This document shows positions 25,171 through 34,111 of a stretch of 64,000 nt of DNA, one piece after another. The notes below the pieces were generated by a model. The model saw nothing but the letters and a program-made list of their open reading frames with translations. It made no database searches and was not told where the DNA came from. Position 1 is the stretch's first letter. Each line of letters starts with the position of its first letter. The position numbers and the translations under genes are program-made. Source of the DNA: Halomicrobium zhouii (GTDB lineage: Archaea; Halobacteriota; Halobacteria; Halobacteriales; Haloarculaceae); contig NZ_FOZK01000005.1 of assembly GCF_900114435.1 (NCBI RefSeq), forward strand, positions 186,001 through 250,000, in the 5' to 3' direction.

Positions 25171-27720
25171 TCAGTACGTCGCGCGGAGGTGCCGTATCTC
25201 CAGTCTGTCCTCGATTTCGGCCTCGACGACGGCCTCGCGCTTTCCGTCGTAGGCGTCGAACGTCACCGTCCGCTCCTCGCCCGGTGCGAGGTGGAAGAAG
25301 TCGTCCGAGAAGGCGCCCGACAGCGTGCCGACGTCGAGTTCGACGAACAGTGCGGCCCGGTCGCTGGCGACGGTGACGTCCGCGCCGTCGACGTCGACCG
25401 ATAGCTCGGGCTCGGGCAGGTCGAGGGCCTTGTACTCGGCGAAGACGGCGGTGGCGGGGTAGGACTCCTCGTCGCCCAGGTACTCCGCGCGCACCATGAC
25501 CTCGCTGACGTCGACGTCGTCGGGGAGGTCGGCGCGGTCGACGGTCGCCAGTTCCTCGCTGGCGTTCGGATCGAGGTCGAGTTCGACCGTCTCCTCGTGG
25601 ACGAGTCGGCCGTCCGTGAGGTGGACGACTGCCAGGTCGACCCGCCCGTCCAGCCGTTCGGGGACGTCGCTGGTGATCCACAGCGTCTGGGACTGGACGT
25701 CGCCCCACGCCGTCGCGTCGGGGTCCTCGGCCTGGGCGTTCTCCGCACCGCTGGCGCCCTCGAATCCCGGGTCGAAAGAGACCAGCACGGGCGCGTACTG
25801 CCGGCGGGCCATGTACTGCTGGGCCTTCCACTTGCCGTCGTACTCGATGGACGCCCACGAGGCGACGGGCCAGAGGACGTTGAGTTGCCAGTACAGCGTC
25901 CCCATGGTCTCGGGCTTGCGCCGGCGCCAGTGCTCGATGGCAGTCTGCATCGCCAGTCCCTGCTGGACCTGCGAGAGGTAGACGAAGTCCTCGAAGTCGA
26001 AGGGCATGCGAAACGTCTCGGCCATCCGGGTGAGGATCGTGGTGTTTCCGCCGGGATTGCGCTGGTGGTGTTCCATCATCGGGGAGGTCGGATTGAAATC
26101 TGCCTCCTCGATGACGGTCCGGAGCGAGTCCGTCGACGGGAACGACTGGTAGCCGAACTCCGAGACGAACCGGGGCTCTGTGGCGAGGTACTCCTCGAAG
26201 GGTTCGCCGGCGTGCCAGACGTCCCAGTAGTGGACGTCACCGGCCCCGAAGACGTCCGGGTCGTCGGTTCCCGGGCCGCTGGAGGGCGACCCGGGCCAGT
26301 ACGTCCGTGAGGGGTCCTCCTCGCGGCAGGCGGGAGCGATCGTCTCCTCGTACAGTGCCCGGTAGTCGGCGACGTGGTCGTCGTGGTGCTCGTGGTCGGC
26401 GAACCACTCGTGCAGCGCCACCTCGTTCTCGTTGTTCCCGCACCACAGCGCGAGCGAGGGGTGGGTGGCCAGCCGGCGGACCTGGTGGCGCACCTCCGCT
26501 TCCACGGATGCCAGGAACTCCTCGTCGGCGGGGTGGAGCGAACACGAGAACATGAAGTCCTGCCAGACGAGGAGGCCGTACTCGTCACAGAGGTCGTAGA
26601 ACGCCTCGTCCTCGTAGTAGCCGCCGCCCCACACGCGCAACATGTTCATGTTCGCGTCGGCGGCGCTGCGGACCAGGTGCTCGTAGCGCTCCTCTGTGAC
26701 GTCGCCGTAGAACGGCGACACCGGGACGGTGTTAGCCCCCTTCGCGTAGACGGGCTGGCCGTTGACCTCGAAATAGAAGGAGTTCCCCGCCGCGTCGGGT
26801 TCGACGACGAGTTCGACTTCGCGGAAGCCGACCCGGTCGGTGTGGGCGTGGCTGACTCCGCTGTCCTCGTCGGCGATCTCGACTTCGAGGTCGTACAGCG
26901 GCTGGTCGCCGAGGCCGTTGGGCCACCACAGGTCGCAGTCGGCGACGGGGACGGTGAGTTCGAGTTCCTGTTCGCCGGCTGCCAGGGAGACTGGTGCGGT
27001 CACCCCGGCCGCGGCGTCGGCGCCCGGGAGCGTCGCAGCGAGCTCGTACTCGCCGGCGCGGGGCGCGTCGATTCCCACGCGGACGGTCAGGTCGACGCTA
27101 TCGCCATCGCCGCCGTGGTCCTGTTCGGTCTTGACGTACTGGATCCGCGGGCTGGAGTACGCCTCGAGCGAGACGTCGCGGTAGATGCCCATCGTCGGCA
27201 GGCAGGGGCCCCAGTCCCAGCCGAAGTGGCACTGGGCCTTTCGGACGAACGGGCGCCCCGGCTGGTCGACGGGGTATCGCGTGCAGGGGACCTCGTAGGG
27301 GTACTCCGCGGCCCGCTCGACGCCGTACTCGACGGGCGAGCGAAAGCGGACGACGACCTCGTTCTCGCCGGGAACGAGGGCGTCGGCGACGTCGAACCGG
27401 TGGCCGACGTGCATGTTGGCCGACCGTCCTACCTCCTCGCCGTTGACGAAGACCGTCGCCACCGTGTCCAGGCCGTCGAATCGGAGCAGGACGCGTTCGT
27501 GGTCGAGGAGGGCCGCCCCGACGTCGACCGTCCGGCGGTACTCCCAGTCGGACTCGCCGACCCACTGGACGTCGAGTTCGTTGTCCCCGTAGAACGGGTC
27601 GGGGATCTCGCCCGCCTCGCGCAGGTCGGTGTAGACGCCGCCGGGGACCGCGCCGTCGAGCCACCGGTCGTCGCCGACCCGGCGGAACGCCCAGGCGCCG
27701 TTCAGTGATTTACTACGCAC
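25171..27720 (-). CDS. Glycoside hydrolase family 2 beta-mannosidase
   Basis: Exo-acting hydrolase of about 849 residues removing terminal beta-mannosyl units. The acid/base motif is WCGNNENEV near residue 430 (the N-E-N form typical of beta-mannosidases), and the nucleophile lies in SEFGYQSFPS near residue 520. N-terminal jelly-roll and Ig-like domains (SLNGAWAFRR, YRRTVDV, FRSPVEYG) and a C-terminal beta domain flank the TIM barrel. No signal peptide is seen, so it is probably cytoplasmic. The start is uncertain: GTG 27720 (giving M-RSKSLNGAWAF) is preferred, while an ATG at 27849 would overlap the divergent gene's start codon. Confidence 0.88.
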   Translation of the reverse strand: MRSKSLNGAWAFRRVGDDRWLDGAVPGGVYTDLREAGEIPDPFYGDNELDVQWVGESDWEYRRTVDVGAALLDHERVLLRFDGLDTVATVFVNGEEVGRSANMHVGHRFDVADALVPGENEVVVRFRSPVEYGVERAAEYPYEVPCTRYPVDQPGRPFVRKAQCHFGWDWGPCLPTMGIYRDVSLEAYSSPRIQYVKTEQDHGGDGDSVDLTVRVGIDAPRAGEYELAATLPGADAAAGVTAPVSLAAGEQELELTVPVADCDLWWPNGLGDQPLYDLEVEIADEDSGVSHAHTDRVGFREVELVVEPDAAGNSFYFEVNGQPVYAKGANTVPVSPFYGDVTEERYEHLVRSAADANMNMLRVWGGGYYEDEAFYDLCDEYGLLVWQDFMFSCSLHPADEEFLASVEAEVRHQVRRLATHPSLALWCGNNENEVALHEWFADHEHHDDHVADYRALYEETIAPACREEDPSRTYWPGSPSSGPGTDDPDVFGAGDVHYWDVWHAGEPFEEYLATEPRFVSEFGYQSFPSTDSLRTVIEEADFNPTSPMMEHHQRNPGGNTTILTRMAETFRMPFDFEDFVYLSQVQQGLAMQTAIEHWRRRKPETMGTLYWQLNVLWPVASWASIEYDGKWKAQQYMARRQYAPVLVSFDPGFEGASGAENAQAEDPDATAWGDVQSQTLWITSDVPERLDGRVDLAVVHLTDGRLVHEETVELDLDPNASEELATVDRADLPDDVDVSEVMVRAEYLGDEESYPATAVFAEYKALDLPEPELSVDVDGADVTVASDRAALFVELDVGTLSGAFSDDFFHLAPGEERTVTFDAYDGKREAVVEAEIEDRLEIRHLRATY

Positions 27721-27847
27721 GTGGTAGCCGTGTTCGCGGCGGCGGTAAAACGATACCGAGGCGCGCTCGCCGATTCTCGTCTCGGGGCCGATACTCTCGG
27801 ACCGGTCGCACAGAAGACACTTACCGGGGCCTGTTGCACCGTCGGCC

Positions 27848-29236
27848 ATGTCCCCTGACTGGTCCCGACGCGCGTTCGTCGCGACGCTGCCGGCCGCGGT
27901 CGCCGGCTGCGTCACGACGCCCGGTACGTCACCGAGCGATCGACGGTCGGAATCGGACGGCGACGCCGGTTCACGGACGCGAACGACGACCGAGACGCCC
28001 GAGGACGGGGTCGAGCGACTCTCCGCGGACCACCCGGCGCTCGCGTGGGCGGTCAAGCTCCCGCGTCCGGTCGAGTTCCGGCCGGCCCCCGGCCCCGGCG
28101 GCGCCAGCGTGTACGTCGGAACCGGTCAGACCTACGTCCCCGACGAGGGCACGGAGGGGCCGGGCGGCGACCTGTTCGCCCTCGATGCCGCCAGCGGCGC
28201 GGTGCAGTGGCGCGCCCGCTCGGACCTGCCGGTGTTCGACCGGCCGCTCGTCCACGACGGCCGCGTCCACGTCGTCACCGGCGGCTCCTACGGTGAGACC
28301 GGACGGAGCCACCGCGTGACTGCCTACGACCCGGACGGGTCGCGGCGCTGGCAGACTGACCCAGTAGACAACTTCCTCGGCTTCGTCGCCGGCCACGACG
28401 GCACCGTCTTCGCCGGGACCCGGGACGACAACTACGAGGCGTCCGGCGAAACCCTGTTCGCGCTCGGGGACGACGGTGACGTCCGGTGGGAACAGTCGAC
28501 CGGCGACTCGCGCTACCCTGGGACTGTCGTCGACGGCCGGTTGCTCCACAGCGCGGCTGGTATCGAACTCCAGGCGTTCGACCTCGAAACCGGGGAGACG
28601 GGGTGGCAAGTCGAGGGCGAACCGTTCGCCGACCCCGTCACGCCGGTCGCGGCGTCCGGAGAGCTGTGTTTCACTCAGCCGCCGGTCAATTCCGACGAAC
28701 AGGACGCCGTCGTCGCTCGTTCGACCAGTGACGGCGCCGAGCGATGGCGTTACGCGGGTCCCTCCAACGGCGGGGACTCGTTCCATCCGACGAGGGTCGT
28801 CACCAGTGGTGAGGGCGACGCACCTGCCGTTGTCGGCCGGGAGTACGACGGTACGACGTTCGCGCTCGACAGCGAGGGGAACGAACTGTGGACCGTCACC
28901 ACCGACGGCGACACGTACGGGAACCCGGTCGTCCGGGACCTGATCTACCTCAGCGACGGCGACGGGACCATCACCGCGCTGGACCCGGCGGACGGAACCC
29001 GTCAGTGGCAGGTTTCCTTCGCCGACGCAGCGGGGATCACGCCGACGGCGACCGGACTGCTCGCGCACGTGGACGACGAGAACGGGCGCGTCGTCTCCCT
29101 TGGCCGGAACGGGGATGAACGGTGGCGCTACGAGTTCTCGACCGCGACGCGACGGACGGCGATCGCCACTACCGACGGACGTGCGTACGTCGGCGGCGCC
29201 GACGGAACGGTCGCGGCGTTCGCGACCGTCGGGTAG
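27848..29236 (+). CDS. PQQ-type beta-propeller lipoprotein (Tat-exported)
   Basis: A 462-residue secreted protein. It has SRRAFVATLPAAVAGC at the N-terminus (twin-arginine plus lipobox), a Thr/Ser/Glu-rich spacer, then repeats of the PQQ-like propeller blade with the characteristic W near the end of each blade: DAASGAVQWRA, YDPDGSRRWQT, DDGDVRWEQ, DLETGETGWQV and DPADGTRQWQV. Seven or eight blades are likely. These proteins can be extracellular dehydrogenases or scaffold proteins (BamB type); the PQQ-binding residues are not obvious here, so a binding or scaffold role is possible. It is divergent from the beta-mannosidase. Confidence 0.85.
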   Translation: MSPDWSRRAFVATLPAAVAGCVTTPGTSPSDRRSESDGDAGSRTRTTTETPEDGVERLSADHPALAWAVKLPRPVEFRPAPGPGGASVYVGTGQTYVPDEGTEGPGGDLFALDAASGAVQWRARSDLPVFDRPLVHDGRVHVVTGGSYGETGRSHRVTAYDPDGSRRWQTDPVDNFLGFVAGHDGTVFAGTRDDNYEASGETLFALGDDGDVRWEQSTGDSRYPGTVVDGRLLHSAAGIELQAFDLETGETGWQVEGEPFADPVTPVAASGELCFTQPPVNSDEQDAVVARSTSDGAERWRYAGPSNGGDSFHPTRVVTSGEGDAPAVVGREYDGTTFALDSEGNELWTVTTDGDTYGNPVVRDLIYLSDGDGTITALDPADGTRQWQVSFADAAGITPTATGLLAHVDDENGRVVSLGRNGDERWRYEFSTATRRTAIATTDGRAYVGGADGTVAAFATVG

Positions 29237-29268
29237 CGGGACCGGTCTCCCGGCAGCCGGTTACCGAC

Positions 29269-31116
29269 TCACTCCAGCAACAGTAGCGTCGGGTCCGAGA
29301 GGTACTCCTTGACGGTGTTGACGAACCGCGCGGCGTCGGCGCCGTCCACGACGCGGTGGTCGATGGCCAGCGAGAGCGGGAGCGTCTGCTTCGCGACGAC
29401 CTCGCCGTCTTCTGCCACTGCTCGCTCTTTCAGCGCGCCGATGCCGAGAATGGCGGTCTGGGGTGCGTTGATGATGGGGTCGGCGAACTCGCCGCCGATG
29501 GCGCCGAAGTTGGTGACGGTGAAGGTGCCCTCCTGCATCTCCGAGCGCTCGATGGAGCGGTCGCGGCACCGTTCGACGAGGTCGTTCACCTCGGCGGCGA
29601 CCTCCAGGATGCGCTTGTCGTCGACGTCGCGGACGACGGGGACCATCAGTCCGGCGTCCGTCGCGGTCGCGACGCCGACGTCGTAGAACTCCTTGTAGAC
29701 GATCTCCTCGGCCTCCTCGTCGAGTTCCGTGTTGAGGATCGGGTGCTCCCGGAGGGCTGCGGCGACGGACTTCAGGACGAAGGGCAGGTAGGTCAGCTTC
29801 ACGCCGCGTTCCTCCGCCAGCGGTTTGAGTCGCTCGCGGGCCTCGACCAGCGCGCTCACCTCGGCCATGTCGTGGTGGGTCGCGTGGGGGATCTCGCGAC
29901 GCGAGCGCTGCATCTGCTCGCCGATGGTCCGGCGCACACCGCGGTAGGGCTCCCGCCGGGTGGGCCGCGGGGCGTCGACGACCTTTTCGGTGGGTTCCTC
30001 GGTCGGCTGCGACGGCTCGTCCGGCGCGCGTTCCGCCTGGCTCTCCGTCGCACTCTCCCCCTCGACTGCCTGCCGTCGTTGCTCGCGGGCCGTTTCGCTC
30101 ACGCTCGCGTCGCCGGCTGTCTCGCCCGGTGTCTCCGCTCCTTCCGCCGGACGGTCGGCCAGGGCCGCGTGGCGGCGCTCGGCGTAGGACCGTACCGCCT
30201 CCTCGGTGACGTACGCCTCGCCGTCGCGCGTCTCGTCCGTCGGGACCGAATCGACGTCGACGCCGAGTTCCCGGGCCACCTTGCGGGTCGCCGGCGTCGC
30301 GAGCGTCTGGTCGCGTGTGACCTCGTCGCCGTCGCTGGCGCCGACCTTCTTCACGGCGGACCTGACGGCCGGATCTTCGGCCCTGTCGTCGTCAGCGCCC
30401 CCGGCGTCGGCCTCCTCGGCCTCGGCGTCTCCCTCGCCCACGCGCTGGACGGCCGACTTGAGCTGGCTGTCCTCCTCCGCGTCTTCGTCGGTCTCGTCGC
30501 CATCGTCCTCCCCGACGCGACTGACGGCGGATTTGAGCTGTGTATCGTCCTCGCTCTCGCCTTCGGCTGCGACAGTCTCGTCGGCCTGTTCGTCCTGCTC
30601 GGCCGCCTCCGCCGCCGCGCGGACGTCGGCCTCCGAGACGCGCCCGCTCGGGCCGCTCCCGGGGACGTCCGTTATCTCGACGCCCAGTTCCCGGGCGAGC
30701 CGGCGGACGTTCGGCGGCGCGAACACGCGCCCGCCCTTCGCGCTCTGGACCGCCTCGCCGGTCACCTCGGTTTCGGCGGTGGCGGTCTCCTCGTCGCCTT
30801 CGCCGGTCGCCGTGGATTCGACGGACCCGTCCGCTTCGGCGGCCTCACTGGCCGATGCTTCGTCGGCCGCCTCGACGTCACCATCCTCGTCGATGGTGAT
30901 TATCACTTCGCCGACTTCGACCACGTCGCCCTCGTCGTAGCGCAGTTCCTCGACGACCCCGTCGACGGGGGAGGGGACGTCGACGGCGGCCTTGTCCGTC
31001 TCCACCTCCGCGAGCACGTCGTCTTCGGCCACGGCGTCGCCCGGCGCGACGTGCCAGGCCAGAATCTCTCCCTCGGCGACGCCCTCGCCGAGGTCCGGCA
31101 GCTTGAACTCGAACAT
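29269..31116 (-). CDS. pdhC: Dihydrolipoamide acyltransferase (E2) with two subunit-binding domains
   Basis: E2 component of a pyruvate- or branched-chain-type 2-oxoacid dehydrogenase, 615 residues. Order: lipoyl domain (1-80) with lipoylation site K42 in EVETDKAAVDV; acidic linker; peripheral subunit-binding domain 1 (about 130-168); a linker with three copies of a (L/V)-(K/R)-S-A-V-x-(R/K)-V-G repeat (193-259); a second subunit-binding-like domain (about 268-311); another linker; and the catalytic domain (about 390-615) with DHRVVDGADAARF holding the active-site His and Asp. A TATA-like box 24-34 nt upstream of ATG 31116 suggests it is transcribed separately from pdhAB. Substrate range (pyruvate versus branched chain) is not decided by the sequence. 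Confidence 0.93.
   Translation of the reverse strand: MFEFKLPDLGEGVAEGEILAWHVAPGDAVAEDDVLAEVETDKAAVDVPSPVDGVVEELRYDEGDVVEVGEVIITIDEDGDVEAADEASASEAAEADGSVESTATGEGDEETATAETEVTGEAVQSAKGGRVFAPPNVRRLARELGVEITDVPGSGPSGRVSEADVRAAAEAAEQDEQADETVAAEGESEDDTQLKSAVSRVGEDDGDETDEDAEEDSQLKSAVQRVGEGDAEAEEADAGGADDDRAEDPAVRSAVKKVGASDGDEVTRDQTLATPATRKVARELGVDVDSVPTDETRDGEAYVTEEAVRSYAERRHAALADRPAEGAETPGETAGDASVSETAREQRRQAVEGESATESQAERAPDEPSQPTEEPTEKVVDAPRPTRREPYRGVRRTIGEQMQRSRREIPHATHHDMAEVSALVEARERLKPLAEERGVKLTYLPFVLKSVAAALREHPILNTELDEEAEEIVYKEFYDVGVATATDAGLMVPVVRDVDDKRILEVAAEVNDLVERCRDRSIERSEMQEGTFTVTNFGAIGGEFADPIINAPQTAILGIGALKERAVAEDGEVVAKQTLPLSLAIDHRVVDGADAARFVNTVKEYLSDPTLLLLE
30340..30540 (-). repeat. Three-copy linker repeat in E2
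   Basis: Three copies of the decapeptide pattern QLKSAVxRVG at residues 193-202, 218-227 and 250-259, separated by strongly acidic stretches. The copies are QLKSAVSRVG, QLKSAVQRVG and AVRSAVKKVG. Confidence 0.85.
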
Positions 31117-31230
31117 GCCGTGAACCTCGGTGCCCCGCCGGATAAAAACTGCTAGCTACGGCTGTGGGGTGATTCTGGCTTGTGGGGGAATGTCGCTTGT
31201 GGGCTCGGCGGGGGTACTGATGGAACCGAC
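31117..31230 (-). promoter_or_regulatory. E2 upstream region with TATA-like box
   Basis: Reading the minus strand, AGTTTTTATC at 31141-31150 lies 24-34 nt before the E2 ATG, the expected place for a haloarchaeal TATA box. It lies between the palindromic element and the E2 gene, so E2 does not depend on read-through from pdhAB. Confidence 0.6.
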
Positions 31231-31720
31231 GCTCTCGGAGTCGATGACGATGCCGCAAACACCCCGAAAGCCCTCGGCGCGCTGGAGTCGCGCGGACCAC
31301 GCTGCGCGCCTCACTCCGTTCGGTGCTTGCGGGTCCGTGCTTCCTCCACCCCGCCTCGCCCTTTCAGTCCACCAGGCACCGCATCGCAGCCCTGCCCTCC
31401 CCCTGGTCGCGCGATGAAACGCGCTCTCACGGCGTGCGCCGTTCGAGCAAACGTGGTCGCTTCGCGACCGCTCCGCTCCCGGCCGACCGCCGCGCGGCTG
31501 CGGAGCGGTCAGGATGCGTGTCGCGCCGCCAGGCGCGACCGGGGAGGAGTGGGGAGTCAATCACGAGCGCGTGCCGAACGGAGTGAGGCCGCGCGAGCGA
31601 TGCTGGGCCTGGAGGACTGAAAGGGCGAGGCGGGGTCGACGACGTCCGAACCCGCAAGCACGCGAGGAACGAGCGCGCACAGCGGGTTCGCACGAGTCGA
31701 GCGCGCCGAGGGCTTTCGTC
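31231..31720. repeat. Long palindromic GC-rich element, copy 1 (about 490 bp)
   Basis: Non-coding element with perfect inverted arms. GAAAGCCCTCGGCGCGCT (31266-31283) is inverted at 31700-31717. A second perfect 22-bp inverted pair joins 31349-31370 with 31614-31635. Inside are an 8-bp stem with a 4-nt loop at 31520-31539, a stem formed by ACCGCTCCGC near 31467 and GCGGAGCGGT near 31500, and a 9-bp stem CGAACCCGC...GCGGGTTCG in the right arm. Similar sequence and the same arrangement occur at 38663-39085. Several frames across it are open, but none looks coding. Confidence 0.85.
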
Positions 31721-31800
31721 GTGTTGGCGGTCTCGATTCGGACTCCAGAGAGCGCGCCGAGGGCTTGCTGGGTGTTGTTGTCCTAATCCACGCAGCCGAT
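31699..31800. repeat. Tandem half units at the right edge of the palindromic element
   Basis: AGCGCGCCGAGGGCTT occurs at 31700 and again at 31750. The two are about 50 bp apart, like the 51-bp spacing of the tandem arms at 16441 and 16492. The second copy lacks a partner arm. Confidence 0.75.
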
Positions 31801-31827
31801 ACCACAACTTCGACCAAAATCAACGAC

Positions 31828-32826
31828 TCAAAACTCTATGGCGTCCAGAATCCCGTCCGCGATGCGAGCGGGTTCGGGCAGGTAGAAGTCCTCCAGGGCG
31901 TACAGCGGGAAGGGGACGTCGAAACCCGTCACCCGGCCGATGGGCGCCTCCTGGTAGAGCAGCGCCTCCTCCTGGATGGTCGCGATGATCTCACCCGCGA
32001 TTCCACCAGTTTTGGGCGCCTCGTGGACGACGACGGCGCGACCGGTCTTCTCGAACGACTTGACGATGGTCTCGGTGTCCATCGGCTTGAGCGTCCGGAG
32101 GTCGACGACCTCGACGTCGATGCCGTCCTCGGCGAGGTCCTCGGCCGCCTCGATGGTCGGTCGGCACATCGCGCCCCAGGTGAACACCGAGACGTCGGAG
32201 CCCTCGCGGCGGACGTTCGCCTCGCCGAGCGGGACGGTGAACTCCTCGTCGGGGACTTCGTCGCGGAAGGCCCGGTAGATCAGTTTGGGTTCCATGAAGA
32301 CGACGGGGTCGGGGTCCCGTATCGAAGCGGCGAGCAAGCCCTTCGCGTCGCGGGGCGTCGACGGGATCACGACTTTGAGTCCGGGTTCGTGGGCGTAGAA
32401 CGCCTCCTTGGACTCGGAGTGGTGTTCGGGCGCGCGGATGCCGCCGCCGTAGGGCATCCGGAGCGTCATCGAGCAGGCAAACCGTCCTCTGCTCCGCGAG
32501 CGCAGGCGGGCGGCGTGGCTGACGATCTGGTCGAAGGCGGGGTAGGCGAAGCCGGAGAACTGGATCTCCGGGACGGGCTTCATGCCGTAGGCCGCCATGC
32601 CGACGGCGGCGCCGACGATGCCCGACTCCGCGAGGGGCGTGTCGATCACCCGGTCGGGGCCGAACTCGTCGTACAGCCCCTGGGTCGCCCGGAAGACGCC
32701 GCCGTTCTCGCCGACGTCCTCGCCGAGGACGACGACGTCGTCGTCGCGTTCGAGTTCGCCGTAGAGGCCGTCCCGCACCGCCTGCACGAGCGTCAGGTTC
32801 TGGGTGGCGGATTCTTGCGTGCTCAT
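31828..32826 (-). CDS. pdhB: 2-oxoacid dehydrogenase E1 component, beta subunit
   Basis: The 332-residue beta subunit of the thiamine-diphosphate-dependent E1 that decarboxylates the 2-oxoacid and passes the acyl group to the E2. Visible signatures are LGEDVGENGGVFRAT, DTPLAESGIVGAAVGMA, FSGFAYPAFDQIVSHAA, MPYGGGIRAPEHHSES and VIPSTPRDAKGLL, with the C-terminal DLRTLKPMDTETIV segment. It starts 1 nt after the pdhA stop (ATG 32826), so the two are certainly co-transcribed. About 700 bp of non-coding repeat separate it from the E2 gene. Confidence 0.95.
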   Translation of the reverse strand: MSTQESATQNLTLVQAVRDGLYGELERDDDVVVLGEDVGENGGVFRATQGLYDEFGPDRVIDTPLAESGIVGAAVGMAAYGMKPVPEIQFSGFAYPAFDQIVSHAARLRSRSRGRFACSMTLRMPYGGGIRAPEHHSESKEAFYAHEPGLKVVIPSTPRDAKGLLAASIRDPDPVVFMEPKLIYRAFRDEVPDEEFTVPLGEANVRREGSDVSVFTWGAMCRPTIEAAEDLAEDGIDVEVVDLRTLKPMDTETIVKSFEKTGRAVVVHEAPKTGGIAGEIIATIQEEALLYQEAPIGRVTGFDVPFPLYALEDFYLPEPARIADGILDAIEF

Positions 32827-32827
32827 G

Positions 32828-33937
32828 TTAGCCCTCCAGGAGCGTCTCGTCGCCGTGGCGTTCGCGCAACTCTTCAAGGTACCCCAGTTGCTCTTCGAGG
32901 CGCTGGGGCATCTCCGCGTAGACGGCGGCAAACATCTCCTCGGGCGTGGGGCGGGCGTGGGATTCGGCTCTGTCGATGGCGTCGGCCACCTCGTCGGCGA
33001 CCGATTCCTCGAGCTCCTCGACCCGCTCGTCGTCGAGCAGGTCGCGGTCGCGCAGGAAGGCCTCCAGGCGCGGGATGGGGTCCTTGCGCCGCCACTCCTC
33101 GACCTCGTCCTCGTCGCGATAGACGCTCGGGTCGTCGGCGGTGGTGTGGGCGCCGAAGCGGTACTGGACGGCCTCGATGAGCGTCGGCCGCCGTTCTCCG
33201 TCGTCGGGGTCCCTCGCCTTCTCGACGGCCTCCTTCGTCACCTGATAGACGGCCAGCGGATCCATCCCGTCGACCTGGACGCCCTCGAAGCCGTAGGCCG
33301 TGGCCTTCTGGGCGAGCGTGGCGGTGGCGGTCTGGCGTTCCCTCGGTACGGAGATGGCCCACTGGTTGTTGTTACAGAGGAAGACGGCGGGGACGTCGAA
33401 CACGCCGGCGAAGTTGAGTCCCTCGTGGAAGTCGCCCTCCGAGGTGGCGCCGTCGCCGAAGTACGCCGCGCACACCGCGTCGTCGCCCTGCAACTTGGCG
33501 GCCCAGGCCCACCCGGTCGCGTGGGGAATCTGGGTCGCGATGGGGACCGAGAGGGTGAACGCGGCGACGCCCTCCGGCGGGTCGTTACCGGCCTCGTTGC
33601 CCATCCAGTACAGCAGGACCTGGTCCAGCGGCCAGCCGTGGACGTGGAGCGCGGCGTGTTCGCGATAGCTCGGAAAGATCCAGTCCGCGTCGTCGAGCGC
33701 CATCGCCGACCCGACCTGGGCGCCCTCCTGGCCGGCCATCGGCGGGTAGGTCCCCATCCGGCCCTGGCGCTGGAGGCTCACCGCCCGCTGGTCGAAGTGG
33801 CGGGCCAGCTTGAGTTCGCGGTACATCGCGACGAGTTCGTCGTCGGAGAGGTCCGGGACGGACGCGCCCTCGCGGACCGACCCGTCCTCGGCGAGGACCT
33901 GTACCTGGTCGGTCGGGTCGCGCTGGAGAATACTCAC
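32828..33937 (-). CDS. pdhA: 2-oxoacid dehydrogenase E1 component, alpha subunit
   Basis: The alpha subunit of E1, 369 residues, carrying the thiamine diphosphate motif GDG...NN ([15 protein letters not shown] to [10 protein letters not shown]). Also visible are [14 protein letters not shown] and the phosphorylation-loop region [16 protein letters not shown]. The GTG start at 33937 gives [15 protein letters not shown], the form usual in haloarchaeal homologues. A GTG at 33949 is possible. A perfect palindrome lies just upstream. The gene is followed after 1 nt by pdhB. Confidence 0.94.
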   Translation of the reverse strand: MSILQRDPTDQVQVLAEDGSVREGASVPDLSDDELVAMYRELKLARHFDQRAVSLQRQGRMGTYPPMAGQEGAQVGSAMALDDADWIFPSYREHAALHVHGWPLDQVLLYWMGNEAGNDPPEGVAAFTLSVPIATQIPHATGWAWAAKLQGDDAVCAAYFGDGATSEGDFHEGLNFAGVFDVPAVFLCNNNQWAISVPRERQTATATLAQKATAYGFEGVQVDGMDPLAVYQVTKEAVEKARDPDDGERRPTLIEAVQYRFGAHTTADDPSVYRDEDEVEEWRRKDPIPRLEAFLRDRDLLDDERVEELEESVADEVADAIDRAESHARPTPEEMFAAVYAEMPQRLEEQLGYLEELRERHGDETLLEG

Positions 33938-33950
33938 GGCGAAAGACACC

Positions 33951-33965
33951 TGTCACGGTGTGACA
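33951..33965. promoter_or_regulatory. Perfect palindrome at the pdhA start (candidate operator)
   Basis: TGTCACGGTGTGACA consists of TGTCAC and its exact inverse GTGACA around a 3-nt centre. It lies 14-28 nt before the pdhA start codon. A BRE/TATA-like CGAAAACTCTAAACATC (minus strand, about 33991-34007) is upstream, so the palindrome would fall just downstream of the transcription start, a position suited to repression. Confidence 0.6.
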
Positions 33966-34111
33966 TGAGTATGGTATTGTCTCTCGCGATGTTTAGAGTT
34001 TTCGTGGCCTCGGCCGCTGTACTTGCGGATCCCTGTTCAAATACGATCAGAAGTGAACGTATTCTCGCACCGGGAGTTGACGAACGAACAGTTCCGGATG
34101 TTCGATCGGTC

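Noticed and set aside
31323-31823. Several 80-150-residue frames across the palindromic elements at 31 and 38 kb
   Set aside because: Arg/Pro/Ser-rich, on both strands at once, with stops placed differently in the two copies; the DNA is explained by inverted repeats.
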